A stretch of DNA of 64,000 nt from Paracoccaceae bacterium (GTDB taxonomy: Bacteria; Pseudomonadota; Alphaproteobacteria; Rhodobacterales; Rhodobacteraceae), in assembly GCA_024636555.1 (NCBI GenBank), contig JAGXGW010000056.1, positions 1 through 64,000 of the forward strand, written 5' to 3'. The number at the start of each line of letters is the position of its first letter. The stretch's first letter is position 1. Position numbers and translations under genes: made by a program. Of the stretch, positions 63,138 through 64,000 are shown piece by piece. The notes below the pieces were generated by a model that saw only the letters and a list, made by a program, of their open reading frames with translations, did no database searches and had not been told where the DNA came from.

Positions 63138-64000
63138 TCAGATGCGCCCTTTCCAGGGTACCAGCCACTTTTCCGCGATCCGCATCAGAATGTCGATGGC
63201 ATAGCCGATGATCCCGATCAGGATGATTCCCATGATCACCACATCCGTCAGCTGGAACCGGCTGGCCACCATGATCATCATGCCCGCCCCCTTCTCTGCC
63301 GCCACAAGTTCGGCAGCGACCACGGTGCCCCAGCACACCCCCATCGCCACACGCGCGCCGGTGAAAATCTCGGGCAGGGAGTTCGGTACGATCACATGCC
63401 GCAGGATCTGCCACTTGCTGGCACCCAGCGAATAGGCGGCATGGACCTTGGCAATCGCCACGCCCGACACACCCGACCGCGCCGCGATGGTCATGATCCA
63501 GAGCGCCGCCAGAAACAACAGGATGATCTTGCCCGCCTCCCCGATTCCCGCCCAGATGATCACTAGCGGGATCAGCGCGAGGGGCGGCACGGGGCGCATG
63601 AATTCCACAATGGGATCGAACCAGCCGCGGAACCAGTCCGACAGCCCCATCGCATAGCCCAGCGGGATCCCCACCAGCGCGCCCAGCGCAAAGCCTGCGA
63701 TCACACGGTACAGCGACCAGCCCAGATGCTCCCACAGGGTGAAATTCTGGTACCCCGTCGCCGCGATTTCTCCCGCCCGTGCGAGAACAGTTTCAGGCGC
63801 GGGCAGCCAGATCGGCTCCATCTGCATCCCCTTGGCGGGGGCAAAGTTCAGCGTCCCCCGCGCGGTCAGGGTCACGTCACCTGCCTGTGTGTTCACTGTC
63901 GCGCCCGGAGCCACGGCCTGTCCTTCAACCGCCACGACCCGCGCACCATCCGTGCGGTTGATCGCGTCATTCTCGTCCCATATCACAAGGCTGGAGCGCA
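63138..64000 (-). CDS. TauC-like ABC transporter permease, N-terminal part cut by window edge
   Basis: The frame is open through position 64000, so the real start lies outside; a GTG at 63986 is only the first possible start inside. The last about 230 residues are a membrane permease with the binding-protein-dependent EAA loop (AAYSLGASKWQIL then VIVPNSLPEI). Similarity is to taurine/aliphatic sulfonate/nitrate permeases (TauC/SsuC). The first about 50 visible residues are a polar extension not usual for TauC. The partner ATPase and binding protein should lie beyond the right edge. Confidence 0.85.
   Translation of the reverse strand, partial: RSSLVIWDENDAINRTDGARVVAVEGQAVAPGATVNTQAGDVTLTARGTLNFAPAKGMQMEPIWLPAPETVLARAGEIAATGYQNFTLWEHLGWSLYRVIAGFALGALVGIPLGYAMGLSDWFRGWFDPIVEFMRPVPPLALIPLVIIWAGIGEAGKIILLFLAALWIMTIAARSGVSGVAIAKVHAAYSLGASKWQILRHVIVPNSLPEIFTGARVAMGVCWGTVVAAELVAAEKGAGMMIMVASRFQLTDVVIMGIILIGIIGYAIDILMRIAEKWLVPWKGRI

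Noticed and set aside
1-64000. CRISPR arrays, tRNA/rRNA genes, insertion sequences, integrases, phage genes
   Set aside because: No direct repeats with regular spacing, no tRNA or rRNA signatures and no transposase or integrase motifs were seen on either strand.

Overview
The window is one contiguous stretch of a GC-rich alphaproteobacterial chromosome. Gene content points to the Rhodobacteraceae (Roseobacter group): methylsuccinyl-CoA dehydrogenase of the ethylmalonyl-CoA pathway, GcrA, an RpoE-ChrR pair beside its singlet-oxygen operon, a PuuD-type urate oxidase, HrpB, a split saccharopine pathway, and a TauC-like permease. The assignment rests on gene family and synteny only. I see no rRNA, tRNA, CRISPR array, transposase, integrase or phage gene. 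Coding density is high, and many genes are joined by ATGA or GTGA start/stop overlaps.

Layout. 1-5.5 kb: TauE/SafE exporter (cut by the left edge), mcd, a Tat-exported intradiol-dioxygenase-like protein with a di-heme membrane partner, a beta-keto acid cleavage enzyme and meaB. 5.6-12.5 kb: hrpB, a Nudix hydrolase, a phosphate permease, then argD-argF. 12.8-16.2 kb: ABC-2 permease, gcrA, and an AT-richer island with an ATP-grasp gene. 16.2-20.6 kb: a fadB-like/acyl-CoA dehydrogenase operon of the pimFCD type. 20.7-23.7 kb: an amidohydrolase and adenine deaminase. 23.8-27.1 kb: a histidine phosphatase, then a saccharopine operon with a SemiSWEET gene in its middle. 27.2-34.2 kb: small proteins, then the five-gene FAD/DUF1365/MFS/DUF3833/SDR operon divergent from rpoE-chrR. 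34.3-40.0 kb: mutL-rmuC, puuD, and LysR-rhodanese. 40.0-41.9 kb: a stress block (PRC-barrel protein and CsbD) with three GGAAC-N16-CGTT motifs. 42.0-46.2 kb: glnK-amtB and a class A penicillin-binding protein. 46.4-53.7 kb: an orphan type I secretion pair, a RidA/GDPD/FemAB-like/PhhB run, MscS and Ohr. 53.9-61.7 kb: peroxiredoxin, ferredoxin reductase-rsmD, MFS, map, a CinA-like protein with a GNAT protein, an AhpD-like protein and an OmpA-family protein. 61.8-64 kb: glycerate kinase and a TauC-like permease cut by the right edge.

How the genes fit together. Carbon: mcd and meaB serve C2/C3 assimilation, and the pim-like operon feeds acyl-CoA oxidation. Nitrogen: adenine deaminase, the ureide-type amidohydrolase and PuuD are purine salvage/catabolism steps, with GlnK-AmtB for ammonium. 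Stress: RpoE-ChrR (singlet oxygen), Ohr and peroxiredoxin (peroxides), and a CsbD/PRC block with general-stress-type promoters.

The most notable points are the Tat dioxygenase-like/di-heme pair, the matching divergent promoters at rpoE, the three GGAAC-N16-CGTT motifs, the hairpin in the gcrA leader, the SemiSWEET inside the saccharopine operon, and a recurring post-stop repeat element.
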